DNA of 64,000 nucleotides from Mesorhizobium sp. ORS 3359. GTDB taxonomy: Bacteria > Pseudomonadota > Alphaproteobacteria > Rhizobiales > Rhizobiaceae. The translations under genes and the position numbers were made by a program. The stretch covers positions 62,001 through 126,000 of the forward strand of contig CCNC01000074.1 in the NCBI GenBank assembly GCA_000824845.1, in the 5' to 3' direction. Below are positions 55,283 to 63,487 of the stretch, piece by piece. Position 1 is the stretch's first letter. Every line of letters starts with the position of its first letter. The notes beneath the pieces were generated by a model. The model did not search any database. It saw only the letters and a list, made by a program, of their open reading frames with translations, and had not been told where the DNA came from.

Positions 55283-56777
55283 CCCGTCTCCGGATGAGGA
55301 AGTTACCGCACTTTATCCACTCGCTATCATGCTGATGTCCCTGAGAGTCATCCACGATCTCAAACGCCGCCGCGATAGAAGGCGGAACTTCGCCCGGTTT
55401 GGTAAACCGTCGGATCACATCGAATGCAATGAATGAGTCTACGTCTTCTATCTCCAGGAAACGTGCCTCTTTCGTCACCGCCAGCGGAACTTTATCATTT
55501 AGCCATTGCAGTAGTTGTTTCTCGTCTGGAACGATTCTTTCCATGTACTGCTTCTTGAGTTTCTTACGCAGCGCCAGCAACGGATCCAGGACTTTGGGTG
55601 GGACCGCCATTAACTCCAGCGCCTTACGTGGTTGCCGCGGCTGCGCGAGGTGCCTTTCCGACCACGGCGTTCGCATCGGCTCGACCGGGAGGGGTACCCA
55701 AGCGAACTCAGAAAGGGTAGGGCGCTGGTCCATTACCTTGTGAAGCCGGTGTATGAGCGATGCGGCCCGGCTCGAAATGCCACTGCTCCCTTGTTCCGCA
55801 TATTTGACCGTGTTGCGGAGTCGCTGTTCGAGCTGCCGGCGAAAGATGGCGATCCGGTCGAACATCTCGCCGATGCCATCAAAGACTTCCTGAATCGATA
55901 GAAGGTCGGTCTCTGCTGTTCTAAGCCCATCCTCGTGGGTATCGGCCATTCCGCTCTCGACATAGCCCGAAGCGATCATCTTCATGATTTCGGGGTGGAG
56001 AGAGATATCGCGAGCCAGGTCAAGGATGTGGTCCTTGAATCTAAAGGGATGATTGAAAGTGTGGATGGCTTGGAAGTCCTTTAGAACCAATTCACCGATG
56101 AATTCCTGAAAGTAAGCGTCTACCCTCTCGCGCATGCTCCGCGATTCCATAATAGTCCGGCGGATCCGCCTCAGGTCCGAGAGGATCGCCCTGAGCGTCT
56201 TGAGAAAGGCGGTGGCGTGTTCTCTCGCCTGCACCACGGCATATGCAGCATCCACGGCGTCCTTTCCTGAAGACCCTGGCTGGAGTCTTGCCGCCAGCTC
56301 CAGACTTTGTTTGACGTTGACAACGACGCCACCAAAGCGCTGGCTCACGTCGGACTTCAGACTGGACAGGAGCTGCATGACCAAGCTTGCCCCCATGGGC
56401 ATATCTACGGTCACTCGTAGCCCATATTCTTCCTCTTCGAGCCAACCGGTCTGGATCAGCTTCTGGTAGGCAACACTTGCGACCCGCAACGCTGTTTCCG
56501 CAGCCTCATTCGCCTCGCCTGCAAACTTCAGCCGCCGACGGCGCTTTGACACTAAGTCGGGAAGGCCTTCACCAACATCGTCGCCCTCGGCAAGAAGCTC
56601 AGGCTTTCGTTTGATGAGATCGTAGATTGCGTGGACGACTTCCTGAGGCGTAGGGAAGGATGCTCCACGAGAGAAGAAGCGCTCGTAGGCATCTAATAAC
56701 GCCGCCTCATAGAGGAATCGGAATTTGCGTGAAAAGATCAGAAACGCGTCATCATTAAGATAACGAAAAAGTGCCAT
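55251..56777 (-). CDS. jetA: Wadjet kleisin-like subunit JetA
   Basis: First gene of the Wadjet operon, encoding the MukF/MksF-like kleisin that bridges the JetC heads. 508 residues. The N-terminus FRYLNDDAFLIFSRKFRFLY and the following winged helix (QEVVHAIYDLIKRKPEL) are typical of JetA. A long central helical region carries MESRSMRERVDAYFQEFIGE and DRIAIFRRQLEQRL. The C-terminal part continues to EIVDDSQGHQHDSEWI. The ATG at 56777 is preceded by GGGGT at a weak distance. Confidence 0.9.
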   Translation of the reverse strand: MALFRYLNDDAFLIFSRKFRFLYEAALLDAYERFFSRGASFPTPQEVVHAIYDLIKRKPELLAEGDDVGEGLPDLVSKRRRRLKFAGEANEAAETALRVASVAYQKLIQTGWLEEEEYGLRVTVDMPMGASLVMQLLSSLKSDVSQRFGGVVVNVKQSLELAARLQPGSSGKDAVDAAYAVVQAREHATAFLKTLRAILSDLRRIRRTIMESRSMRERVDAYFQEFIGELVLKDFQAIHTFNHPFRFKDHILDLARDISLHPEIMKMIASGYVESGMADTHEDGLRTAETDLLSIQEVFDGIGEMFDRIAIFRRQLEQRLRNTVKYAEQGSSGISSRAASLIHRLHKVMDQRPTLSEFAWVPLPVEPMRTPWSERHLAQPRQPRKALELMAVPPKVLDPLLALRKKLKKQYMERIVPDEKQLLQWLNDKVPLAVTKEARFLEIEDVDSFIAFDVIRRFTKPGEVPPSIAAAFEIVDDSQGHQHDSEWIKCGNFLIRRRVAMAGGVDAD

Positions 56778-57171
56778 TTGTGGCGTTTACCCCAAGCTGC
56801 CCGGTCACTTTTATGCCACTGCTTAGTGGGTCAAACAACCCGAGGAAGGCACGTAAAGCAATATTTGGCGGCCTTTGACGCAACATCTTTACTTAAAGGG
56901 GCGCTAACTATCGTCTCAAGCGAGCTGAGGAGTCAGTCAGAACCCACAGAATCCAGCGCGAACTCCGGCCACAGGAACCGAGCCTCGGGGTGGCGAGCGA
57001 AACATCCTCCGCGTTCACAATGACAGCGCACTCAAGTCCGGACGCGATGGCCGCTTACGCCTATCCGCTTCCTGGACGAGGTTCAATAGCGTGTCCCCGC
57101 GCCATCTAACGATGCTCCGGAGTACGGGCCGATTTTGTGCTCTGCCACAAGGCCAAAGAGCCGCCCGTACG
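56778..57171. other. Intergenic stretch upstream of the Wadjet operon with nested inverted repeats
   Basis: 394 bases. Holds a possible jetA promoter (56808-56834) and a nested inverted repeat at 57091-57187 (both listed). No coding frame with a recognisable product. Confidence 0.5.
56808..56834 (-). promoter_or_regulatory. jetA: Possible jetA promoter
   Basis: On the minus strand TTGACC, a 15-base spacer and TAAAAG, about 30 bases before the jetA ATG. The spacer is shorter than ideal and contains CCACTaagcAGTGG, a small palindrome that could be an operator. Confidence 0.35.
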
Positions 57172-57187
57172 TCATCTGCGGGGACAC
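57091..57187. repeat. Nested inverted repeat GTGTCCCCGC / GTACGGGC
   Basis: Outer arms GTGTCCCCGC (57091-57100) and GCGGGGACAC (57178-57187). Inner arms GTACGGGC (57122-57129) and GCCCGTAC (57163-57170). Both pairs are perfect. Adjacent to the broken integrase; may be a relic of an element end or a recombination site. Confidence 0.6.
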
Positions 57188-57534
57188 GTCGTCATGACCT
57201 TTGATTTCATTGCGAAAAAAGCGGCTTTGCCCACGCCTTGCCCACGGTTCAAAACCGCGGACGAGTACTGCTTAGGTGAAAACCTGCGGCGCAATCCATG
57301 AAGCGTGTAGCCCTCAGGAATTCCGGCCTGGAGGGTCCAATGCCGAATCATGCCTGTCAAGCTCTTTTCTGAGAAGGGCTTGCCATACGCGCTTTCAGGA
57401 CGGTGCCGCCTTTGACTAGTAGCGCAATGGCGGCTTTTGCTTCCATCGATCCAAACCGGAACGAATGCTTCTGGCTCAACCCGACCTTGGAGCATGAGAT
57501 CGGGGCGGTGATCTTCTTGCCGCACCGCGTTCAT
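57172..57534 (-). pseudogene. Fragment of a tyrosine recombinase
   Basis: A 120-codon frame containing GKPFSEKSLTGMIRHW, LQAGIPEGY and TLHGLRRRF, the approach to the Arg-II/His motif (HGLR) of phage-type integrases. The remaining catalytic part with the second histidine and tyrosine is missing; after HGLRR the frame runs into unrelated sequence. The upstream part is also not recognisable. Most likely the decayed remains of a third integrase from an older insertion. Confidence 0.6.
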
Positions 57535-57548
57535 GGATCATTGGCCGG

Positions 57549-57782
57549 TTAGGTGCGGAGCAATCTGACTCCAGGGCGATTGCCATTAGTGAATTCTACC
57601 CCCTCTGTCTCAAGGACAGCCCGAATCTTATCTTGGGTCTCGGCAGCCACGACCGCAGTGCGCTCACTGTCGCTCTCGCAGCGCTTTATTGTCGGAATAG
57701 AGACGCCAGCCCGACGGGCAAGCTCCGCTTGTGAGAGACCGATCAACGCTCGGGCCGCCCGCATCTGTGCCGCAGTTACCAA
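57549..57782 (-). CDS. XRE family helix-turn-helix regulator
   Basis: 77-residue Cro/cI-type DNA-binding protein. The HTH reads RAARALIGLSQAELARRAGV and SIPTIKRCES, and the tail VEFTNGNRPGVRLLRT matches many small phage-like regulators. The TTG at 57782 gives MVTAAQM, the usual beginning of this group, after an AAGAAGAA stretch. Palindromes just upstream (57801-57837) are likely its own operators. Divergent from the frameshifted gene at 57930. Confidence 0.85.
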   Translation of the reverse strand: MVTAAQMRAARALIGLSQAELARRAGVSIPTIKRCESDSERTAVVAAETQDKIRAVLETEGVEFTNGNRPGVRLLRT

Positions 57783-57800
57783 TTCTTCTTGATCCCTTTA

Positions 57801-57897
57801 GATCATTCCTCTATGATCCAAAGGTATCAAAGATACCCTTGGCCCCTCTTTGGTCCGGGGTTCGGCTAGACGCGGTGTTAGTGCACCTCGCCTAGCC
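57801..57897. promoter_or_regulatory. Three palindromes between xre and the next gene
   Basis: GATCAT / ATGATC (57801-57818), GGTATCaaaGATACC (57823-57837) and GGCTAGACGCGGTG / CACCTCGCCTAGCC (57864-57897, two mismatches in 14). The first two are close to the XRE start and look like repressor sites; the third could be a hairpin or operator for the gene at 57930. Confidence 0.6.
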
Positions 57898-57929
57898 TGA
57901 CCACGTCTAAGCTTCAGGGAGCTCGGATC

Positions 57930-58461
57930 ATGGCTGATTCCGACAATAGCACGACTCTGCATCCCGTCACCCGCAGGAGCCTACTTGCGCGAACGGCAAT
58001 TGCAATGGCGGGATCGAAGCCAAAAGCTGTTGCCGACAGCGTTTTCGAAAGACACCAATCGAAGAATGTGATGATCGAGCTTGCCGATGGTAGTACCGTC
58101 ACGCTGAATTCACTGGATTCGCTTCGCGATATGCTTTGCGAAGGTTCTGTCGATCCAGCAATTGGCGCGAAGGTCGAGGCCGAGCTGCTAGCTCATCAAA
58201 GGCGATGGGATGCCTTCGATCGTGCAATTGGCTATTCTGCCGCGTTGCGCGCTGAAAGTGAGGCGGCCGATCGCGCGGAGCCGTTGCTTAAGGCGTTGTC
58301 AGAAACGCCAGCAAAGTTCCCTTGCCGGAGTGGTAGCTAAGCTCGATGCCATACTCAGGGAAGGGCAGCCGTCAAAGGATGATGATGAACTTCCCTGGCC
58401 GCAAATCCGCTCAGCCTTGGAAGATATTGGTCGGATCAGCGAGCGGACGACGAAAAGTTAG
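57930..58461 (+). pseudogene. Frameshifted hypothetical protein gene
   Basis: The first frame (57930-58340) reads MADSDNSTTLHPVTRRSLLA and later VMIELADGSTVTLNSLDSLR, then ends SETPAKFPCRSGS. The next frame continues without pause as SSLAGVVAKLDAILREGQ and DELPWPQIRSALEDIGRI up to TAG 58459-58461. The junction is around 58305-58320, where one base is missing or extra. The combined product would be about 175 residues with no known domain. Either a real mutation or a sequencing error. Confidence 0.6.
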
Positions 58462-58649
58462 CTCCATGGAGCTGACTCGAATCTTCTGATAAGTCTCACG
58501 GCGCGAAATCGGGGACTACATTTCAGCTGGGGAATAAATCAGAGCAGAAAGGGATACAGGAGCGTACACAACGGCCATGCGCTATTCCAGCAATTTCGAC
58601 GATGCTTGCCCTGACGTTGCAATCGCACGTCGCAATCTGGGCATGAGCG

Positions 58650-58982
58650 ATGAAAAAAACTCAGTTATTGATGCGTCCGAGAACGGTCGCCGAAACACCA
58701 CTGCGGCTCGACGATTTGCCCTTGTTCGCTACCGATCAGCAGATCGCCCAGGCGATTGTCGGTCGCGAGAATGCGGAAAGGTGGATGCGCGAGCGACTGC
58801 CGACCCTATCTTGCAAGCCGGGCTTCCCGGCGGTTGACGATTTCCATGGCGGTCGGCCTGTTGCTCTCGTACGCCGTTTCTACGAAGGTTATTTTGGCAC
58901 CGCCCAGTCGCCGGCAGCGGCGCCAGGCAGAGCGGACGCAAGTCAATGGAAGACGAAGAGCAGACCAAGGCACCAGGGCTGA
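58650..58982 (+). CDS. Winged-helix excisionase-like protein
   Basis: 110-residue small basic protein. LPLFATDQQIAQAIVGRENA and AERWMRERLPTLSCKPGFPA, then DDFHGGRPVALVRRFY, resemble the small DNA-binding proteins that rhizobial prophage-like elements encode immediately before their integrase. It overlaps the following integrase gene by 37 bases. It may direct excision. The start is uncertain: ATG at 58650 or the in-frame ATG at 58671. Confidence 0.6.
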   Translation: MKKTQLLMRPRTVAETPLRLDDLPLFATDQQIAQAIVGRENAERWMRERLPTLSCKPGFPAVDDFHGGRPVALVRRFYEGYFGTAQSPAAAPGRADASQWKTKSRPRHQG

Positions 58983-60181
58983 AGTGGATTAAGCGCGCCA
59001 ACGGCAGGACGCCGTTTTGGATTGCCGACGAAGCTGATGTGAAGAACGGCTATATCCCGAAAACGGTGAACCTGTATTATCTCGCCGATCAGCCCGAAAT
59101 GCTGAAGGCGAAGTGCGATTCCCTGCAAGCGGAAATGCTTCTCTGGCGTACCGGCTACCGTGCCGATCCGCTGAAGTTCGATGGCTCGATCAAGTCGCTG
59201 CTGATGATCTATGAGACACACCCGCGAAGCACCTATCGGAAGCTACGACCTGGATCGCTCCGGCCTTACAATCACTATCTGAAGAACCTGAAGGGCCACA
59301 TCGGCAGCGTCCGTATCGATCAAACTACTGGCGTCGATCTCATGGACTGGCACGACGTGTGGTCGGAGAATGGCCGATACCTCGCCGCCGCCACCACGGC
59401 GCGCGCAGTGCTGTTTGCCGCGGTGAGCTTCGGGATCATGATGAGACTAGAAGGCTGTTCAACGCTGGCAGCCGTCATGCGCGCGACCGCCAAGACGTTG
59501 CCGCACCCGAAACCGCGCAACCAGTCCGCGTCGGCACAACAGATCATCGCTGCACGTGCCGCAGCCCACCGGAACGGCCGGCCATCATCGGCGCTTGCCT
59601 ACGCCCTGTGCTTCGAGACGGTTTTGCGGCTTTGGGATGTAATTGGGCAATGGTGGCCGATGGACATGGGTGGTATTTCAGAAATCCTTGATGCCGATCG
59701 AGATCTGAAATGGTTCGGCCTGCGATGGGAAGACATCGACGCGGACATGGTGCTTCACTACACGCCGTCCAAGACCGCCGACAGCTCCGGAGCGAGTATT
59801 TCCTATTCGCTGCAGAAAGCGCCGATGGTGATGGAAGAGTTGAAGCACTGGCCGGTTGAGCAGCGCACTGGCCCAATGATCGTTTCGGAAGAAAACGGCC
59901 TGCCATGGCGGGCTTCGATCTTCGCGCAGCGCTGGACGGTGGACCGCAAAGCGGCGGGCCTGCCGGCGACCTTGTGGGCTCGCGATCTGCGCGCGTCCGG
60001 TATCACGGAGGGCAGGGCGTCGGGCGCCAGGCTGGACGATACCAGCAAGGTCGCCGGACACACCGGGACCAAGACGACAGAGAAGTATGATCGCGCCGTG
60101 TTGGAAGCCGCCGACCGCTTTGCCGAGGCGCGGCTTAAGCGCCGTGAACAGAGCGGTAACGGCAGCGGTAACGCGCGGTAA
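58946..60181 (+). CDS. Second, divergent tyrosine recombinase
   Basis: 411-residue phage-type integrase unlike the P4-type one at 48.1 kb. The catalytic residues seem to be Arg228 (ETVLRLWDVIG), Arg349 in RDLRASGIT, His372 (AGHTGTKTTEKY) and the nucleophile Tyr381. The usual histidine before Arg-II is arginine here (Arg346). The N-terminal 130 residues hold the core-binding part (WADE/ENGRYLAAATTARAVL). It overlaps the excisionase-like gene and stands last before the core chromosome, so it may have delivered the right-hand part of the island. Confidence 0.85.
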   Translation: MEDEEQTKAPGLKWIKRANGRTPFWIADEADVKNGYIPKTVNLYYLADQPEMLKAKCDSLQAEMLLWRTGYRADPLKFDGSIKSLLMIYETHPRSTYRKLRPGSLRPYNHYLKNLKGHIGSVRIDQTTGVDLMDWHDVWSENGRYLAAATTARAVLFAAVSFGIMMRLEGCSTLAAVMRATAKTLPHPKPRNQSASAQQIIAARAAAHRNGRPSSALAYALCFETVLRLWDVIGQWWPMDMGGISEILDADRDLKWFGLRWEDIDADMVLHYTPSKTADSSGASISYSLQKAPMVMEELKHWPVEQRTGPMIVSEENGLPWRASIFAQRWTVDRKAAGLPATLWARDLRASGITEGRASGARLDDTSKVAGHTGTKTTEKYDRAVLEAADRFAEARLKRREQSGNGSGNAR

Positions 60182-60306
60182 CGGATTAAGAAATTCGCAA
60201 GGAATTTCAAATGGCTGGGCGGCCATCAATTTAACCCGCCTTTAAACCGCCGCATCTAGTCTTCAACCCGAACGCCATCGGCATCGGGGACAGACAGCAA
60301 CAGCGC

Positions 60307-62577
60307 ATGGCGAACCGCAGGGACAGTCGCATCGAACCGAGCTTCGAGGGATCGCCGCGCGCGAAATCCTCCGAGGGTTTTTCGGTGAGCGAGGAGGATC
60401 GCGTCGTGCCGCGCACCCGCAAATCCGCTGCCAAGGGCAGGTCCGCCAAGGCGAAATCACGCGGCCGCGGCCGCGATCGCAACCGACGCGGATTGTTCGG
60501 CATCGCCACCCGGCTGGTCTACTGGTGCTTCGTGCTGTGCATCTGGGGTGGCATCGCGGCGGCCGGCGTCGTCGTCTATTACGGTGCCAAGATGCCGGCG
60601 GCGACCACGTGGTCGGTCCCGGATCGTGCGCCGAACATCAAGATCGTCTCGGTCGATGGCGCGCTGATCGCCAATCGTGGCGCATCGGGCGGCGAGGCCG
60701 TCGGGCTGCACGAGATGTCGCCCTATATCCCGGAAGCCGTCGTCGCCATCGAGGACCGGCGCTTCTATTCGCATTTCGGCATCGACCCGATCGGCCTGTC
60801 GCGCGCCATGGTCACCAACCTCATCGGCGGGCATTTCTCGCAGGGCGGCTCGACGCTGACGCAGCAGCTGGCCAAGAACCTGTTCCTGACGCCGGACCGC
60901 ACGCTGGAGCGCAAGGTCCAGGAAGTGCTTTTGGCGCTCTGGCTCGAACACAAGCACACGAAGGACCAGATCCTCGAAATGTATCTCAACCGGGTCTATT
61001 TCGGCTCGGGCGCCTATGGCGTCGAGGCGGCCTCGCGGCGCTATTTCGGCAAGAGCGCGCGCGACGTGTCGCTTTCGGAGGCAGCCCTGCTGGCCGGCCT
61101 GCTCAAAGCGCCGTCGAAGCTTTCGCCGGCGCGCGACCCGAAGGCCGCCGAGGAGCGGGCGCAGCTCGTGCTCGCGGCCATGCGCGAGACAGGCAAGATC
61201 AGCGACAAGGAATACAAGACCGCGCTGAGCGCGCCGGCGACGCGCGCGCCGTCCTATTGGACCGGCTCGGAAAACTATGTCGCCGATACGGTGATGGACG
61301 AGCTTCCCGACCTCATCGGCGACGTGCGCGGCGACATCGTCATCGACACCACCGTCGACCTCAACCTGCAGAAGCTTGCCGAACAGTCGATCCGCCGGCT
61401 GATCGACGAGAGCGGCAAGAAGCTCAACGTCACCCAAGGGGCGCTGGTGTCGATCGACGATTCCGGCGCGGTGCGCGCCATGGTCGGCGGCTACGACTAT
61501 TCGACCAGCCAGTTCGACCGCGCCTCGGAAGCGCGCCGGCAGCCCGGCTCCGCCTTCAAGCCCTTCGTCTACATGGCGGCGCTGGAGGCCGGCCGCACGC
61601 CGGACAGCATCCGCAACGACGCGCCGATCAAGATAGGCAAATGGACGCCGGACAATTACGGCGGCAAATATTACGGCAAGGTCACGCTGGCGACGGCACT
61701 CGCCAAGTCGCTGAATTCGGTGGCGGCGCAGCTGACCATGGAGGTCGGCCCCGACGCCGTGGTCGAGGCCGCGCATCGCATGGGCATCCAATCCGATCTG
61801 CAGGCCAACACCTCGATCGCGCTGGGCACCTCGGAAGTGACGCCGCTGGAACTGACCTCGGCCTATGTGCCTTTCGCCAATGGCGGCTACAAGCCGGACA
61901 TCCACTTCATCCAGCGCATTACGACAGCAAACGGCAAGGTGCTCTACGAGGGCAGCACCGGCAGCGCGTCGCGCGTCATCAAGGCCGATATCGTGGGCAT
62001 GATGAACTCGATGATGACCGGCACGGTCGAGGTCGGCACCGCCAAGAAGGCGGCGTTCAACTGGCCTTCTGCCGGCAAGACCGGGACCAGCCAGAATTCG
62101 CGCGACGCCTGGTTCGTCGGCTACACCGCCAATCTCACCACGGGCGTCTGGTTCGGCAATGACGACGGCAGCCCGATGAAGAAGGTTACCGGCGGCGCGC
62201 TCCCGGCGCAGGCCTGGCACGAATTCATGGTGGCCGCGCATGAAGGCGTGCCGGTGCGGCCGCTGCCCGGCACCTGGAAGTCGACGCCGTCCGATACGAT
62301 CGTGCCGGACGAGATCCCGTCGGCCGATGCCTCGCAGCCGCCACCCGCGCCGCCCGCGGCCGTCGGCCAGTCGCAGCCTTCTGCTCAATCGCAACCGGTT
62401 GCCCAGGCGCCCGCGCGGCAGCCGCGTCCGGCCCAGACGGTCGATGCCGAGGGCTTCGACATGCCCAGCGACAGCGGATCGACCGCCTCGATCAAGCATC
62501 CGGTGCCGCCCGGCGATGTCGGCGGTCCTACCAAGAAGCGCCAGACCTCGATCCTCGATATTTTGGGCGGGGGTTGA
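60307..62577 (+). CDS. Class A penicillin-binding protein (1A family)
   Basis: Bifunctional peptidoglycan synthase: glycosyltransferase plus transpeptidase, anchored in the inner membrane. 756 residues. A basic cytoplasmic tail is followed by one transmembrane helix at about 62-92 (LVYWCFVLCIWGGIAAAGVV). The GT51 domain has AIEDRRFYSHFGID with Glu149 and GGSTLTQQLAKN. The transpeptidase has Ser415 and Lys418 (GSAFKPF), Ser468-Leu-Asn470 and Lys591-Thr-Gly. A proline/alanine-rich tail follows. Core gene that marks the right edge of the island. Confidence 0.95.
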   Translation: MANRRDSRIEPSFEGSPRAKSSEGFSVSEEDRVVPRTRKSAAKGRSAKAKSRGRGRDRNRRGLFGIATRLVYWCFVLCIWGGIAAAGVVVYYGAKMPAATTWSVPDRAPNIKIVSVDGALIANRGASGGEAVGLHEMSPYIPEAVVAIEDRRFYSHFGIDPIGLSRAMVTNLIGGHFSQGGSTLTQQLAKNLFLTPDRTLERKVQEVLLALWLEHKHTKDQILEMYLNRVYFGSGAYGVEAASRRYFGKSARDVSLSEAALLAGLLKAPSKLSPARDPKAAEERAQLVLAAMRETGKISDKEYKTALSAPATRAPSYWTGSENYVADTVMDELPDLIGDVRGDIVIDTTVDLNLQKLAEQSIRRLIDESGKKLNVTQGALVSIDDSGAVRAMVGGYDYSTSQFDRASEARRQPGSAFKPFVYMAALEAGRTPDSIRNDAPIKIGKWTPDNYGGKYYGKVTLATALAKSLNSVAAQLTMEVGPDAVVEAAHRMGIQSDLQANTSIALGTSEVTPLELTSAYVPFANGGYKPDIHFIQRITTANGKVLYEGSTGSASRVIKADIVGMMNSMMTGTVEVGTAKKAAFNWPSAGKTGTSQNSRDAWFVGYTANLTTGVWFGNDDGSPMKKVTGGALPAQAWHEFMVAAHEGVPVRPLPGTWKSTPSDTIVPDEIPSADASQPPPAPPAAVGQSQPSAQSQPVAQAPARQPRPAQTVDAEGFDMPSDSGSTASIKHPVPPGDVGGPTKKRQTSILDILGGG

Positions 62578-62617
62578 GCCCGTTCGCCAGATCGGACGGC
62601 TTCAGTTTTTTTCCGTC

Positions 62618-62657
62618 ACGATTCCGAAAACCGGAAGCCACTTTCCGGGATCATCGC
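62618..62657. repeat. Palindromic intergenic repeat, copy f (reverse)
   Basis: On the minus strand TCCCGGAAAGTGGCTTCCGG then TTTTCGGAA, the family core GAAAGTGGcttcCGGTTTT with TCCCGG/CCGGA-type arms. Arms are less regular than in the other copies. Lies between the penicillin-binding protein gene and the SDR gene. Confidence 0.6.
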
Positions 62658-62726
62658 TTCGGCGGCAACTCGCCCTCTCGCAATGATTGACGCCTTCGGC
62701 TACATGTCCGGCCGGAGACAAAGTTC

Positions 62727-63476
62727 ATGGCCGAAACCGACACCAGAAAAACCATCGTGCTCACCGGCGCCAGCCGTGGCATCGGCCATGCGACGGTGAA
62801 GCGCTTTTCGCGCGAGGGCTGGCGCGTCATCACCTGCTCGCGCCAGGCCTTTGCCGAGGATTGCCCTTGGCCGGCCGGCCCCGAGGATCACATCAAGGTC
62901 GACCTCGCCGACCAGGAGGATGTCGGCATCGCCGTGTCGGAGATCCGCCACCGGCTCGAGGCGCATGGCGGACAGCTGCACGCGCTGGTCAACAATGCCG
63001 GCATCTCGCCGAAGCTGAAGGATGGCAGCCGGATGAACTCGATCGAGACGCCGATGCATGTCTGGCGCGACGTCTTCCAGGTCAATTTCTTCGCTCCGAT
63101 CATGCTGGCGAGGGGCCTGTTCAAGGAGCTTGCCGCCGCCAAGGGCTCGATCGTCAACGTCACCTCGATCGCCGGCACAAGGGTGCATCCTTTTGCCGGC
63201 ACGGCCTATGCGACGTCGAAGGCGGCGCTCGGCTCGCTGACGCGCGAGATGGCGCATGATTTCGGTCCGCATGGCATCCGCGTCAACGCGATCGCGCCGG
63301 GCGAGATCGACACGGCGATCCTGTCGCCAGGCACCGACAGAATAGTCGAGACGATCCCGCTGAGAAGGCTGGGCGCCACCTCGGAAGTGGCCGACATCAT
63401 CTACTTCCTGTGCTCCGGCCAGTCGTCCTACGTGACCGGCTCCGAAATCCACATCAATGGCGGCCAGCACGTCTGA
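62727..63476 (+). CDS. Short-chain dehydrogenase/reductase (SDR)
   Basis: 249-residue NAD(P)-dependent oxidoreductase of the classical SDR type. Nucleotide-binding TGASRGIG at 13-20, LVNNAGIS at 87-94, catalytic Ser147, Tyr161 and Lys165 (YATSKAAL) and the C-terminal YVTGSEIHINGGQHV. Substrate unknown. The start at 62727 gives MAETDTRKTI. Convergent with the next, incomplete gene. Confidence 0.9.
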   Translation: MAETDTRKTIVLTGASRGIGHATVKRFSREGWRVITCSRQAFAEDCPWPAGPEDHIKVDLADQEDVGIAVSEIRHRLEAHGGQLHALVNNAGISPKLKDGSRMNSIETPMHVWRDVFQVNFFAPIMLARGLFKELAAAKGSIVNVTSIAGTRVHPFAGTAYATSKAALGSLTREMAHDFGPHGIRVNAIAPGEIDTAILSPGTDRIVETIPLRRLGATSEVADIIYFLCSGQSSYVTGSEIHINGGQHV

Positions 63477-63487
63477 CCTGGCTGATT

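Noticed and set aside
57230..57275. GGTTCAAAACC near the integrase fragment, resembling a tRNA T-arm
   Set aside because: No acceptor, D- or anticodon stems could be formed around it, so it is not a tRNA or tmRNA end.
47776..60306. A second copy of the guaA end as the right attachment site of the island
   Set aside because: I looked for GAGTGGGA and its complement between guaA and the penicillin-binding protein gene and did not find one, so no right boundary is claimed.
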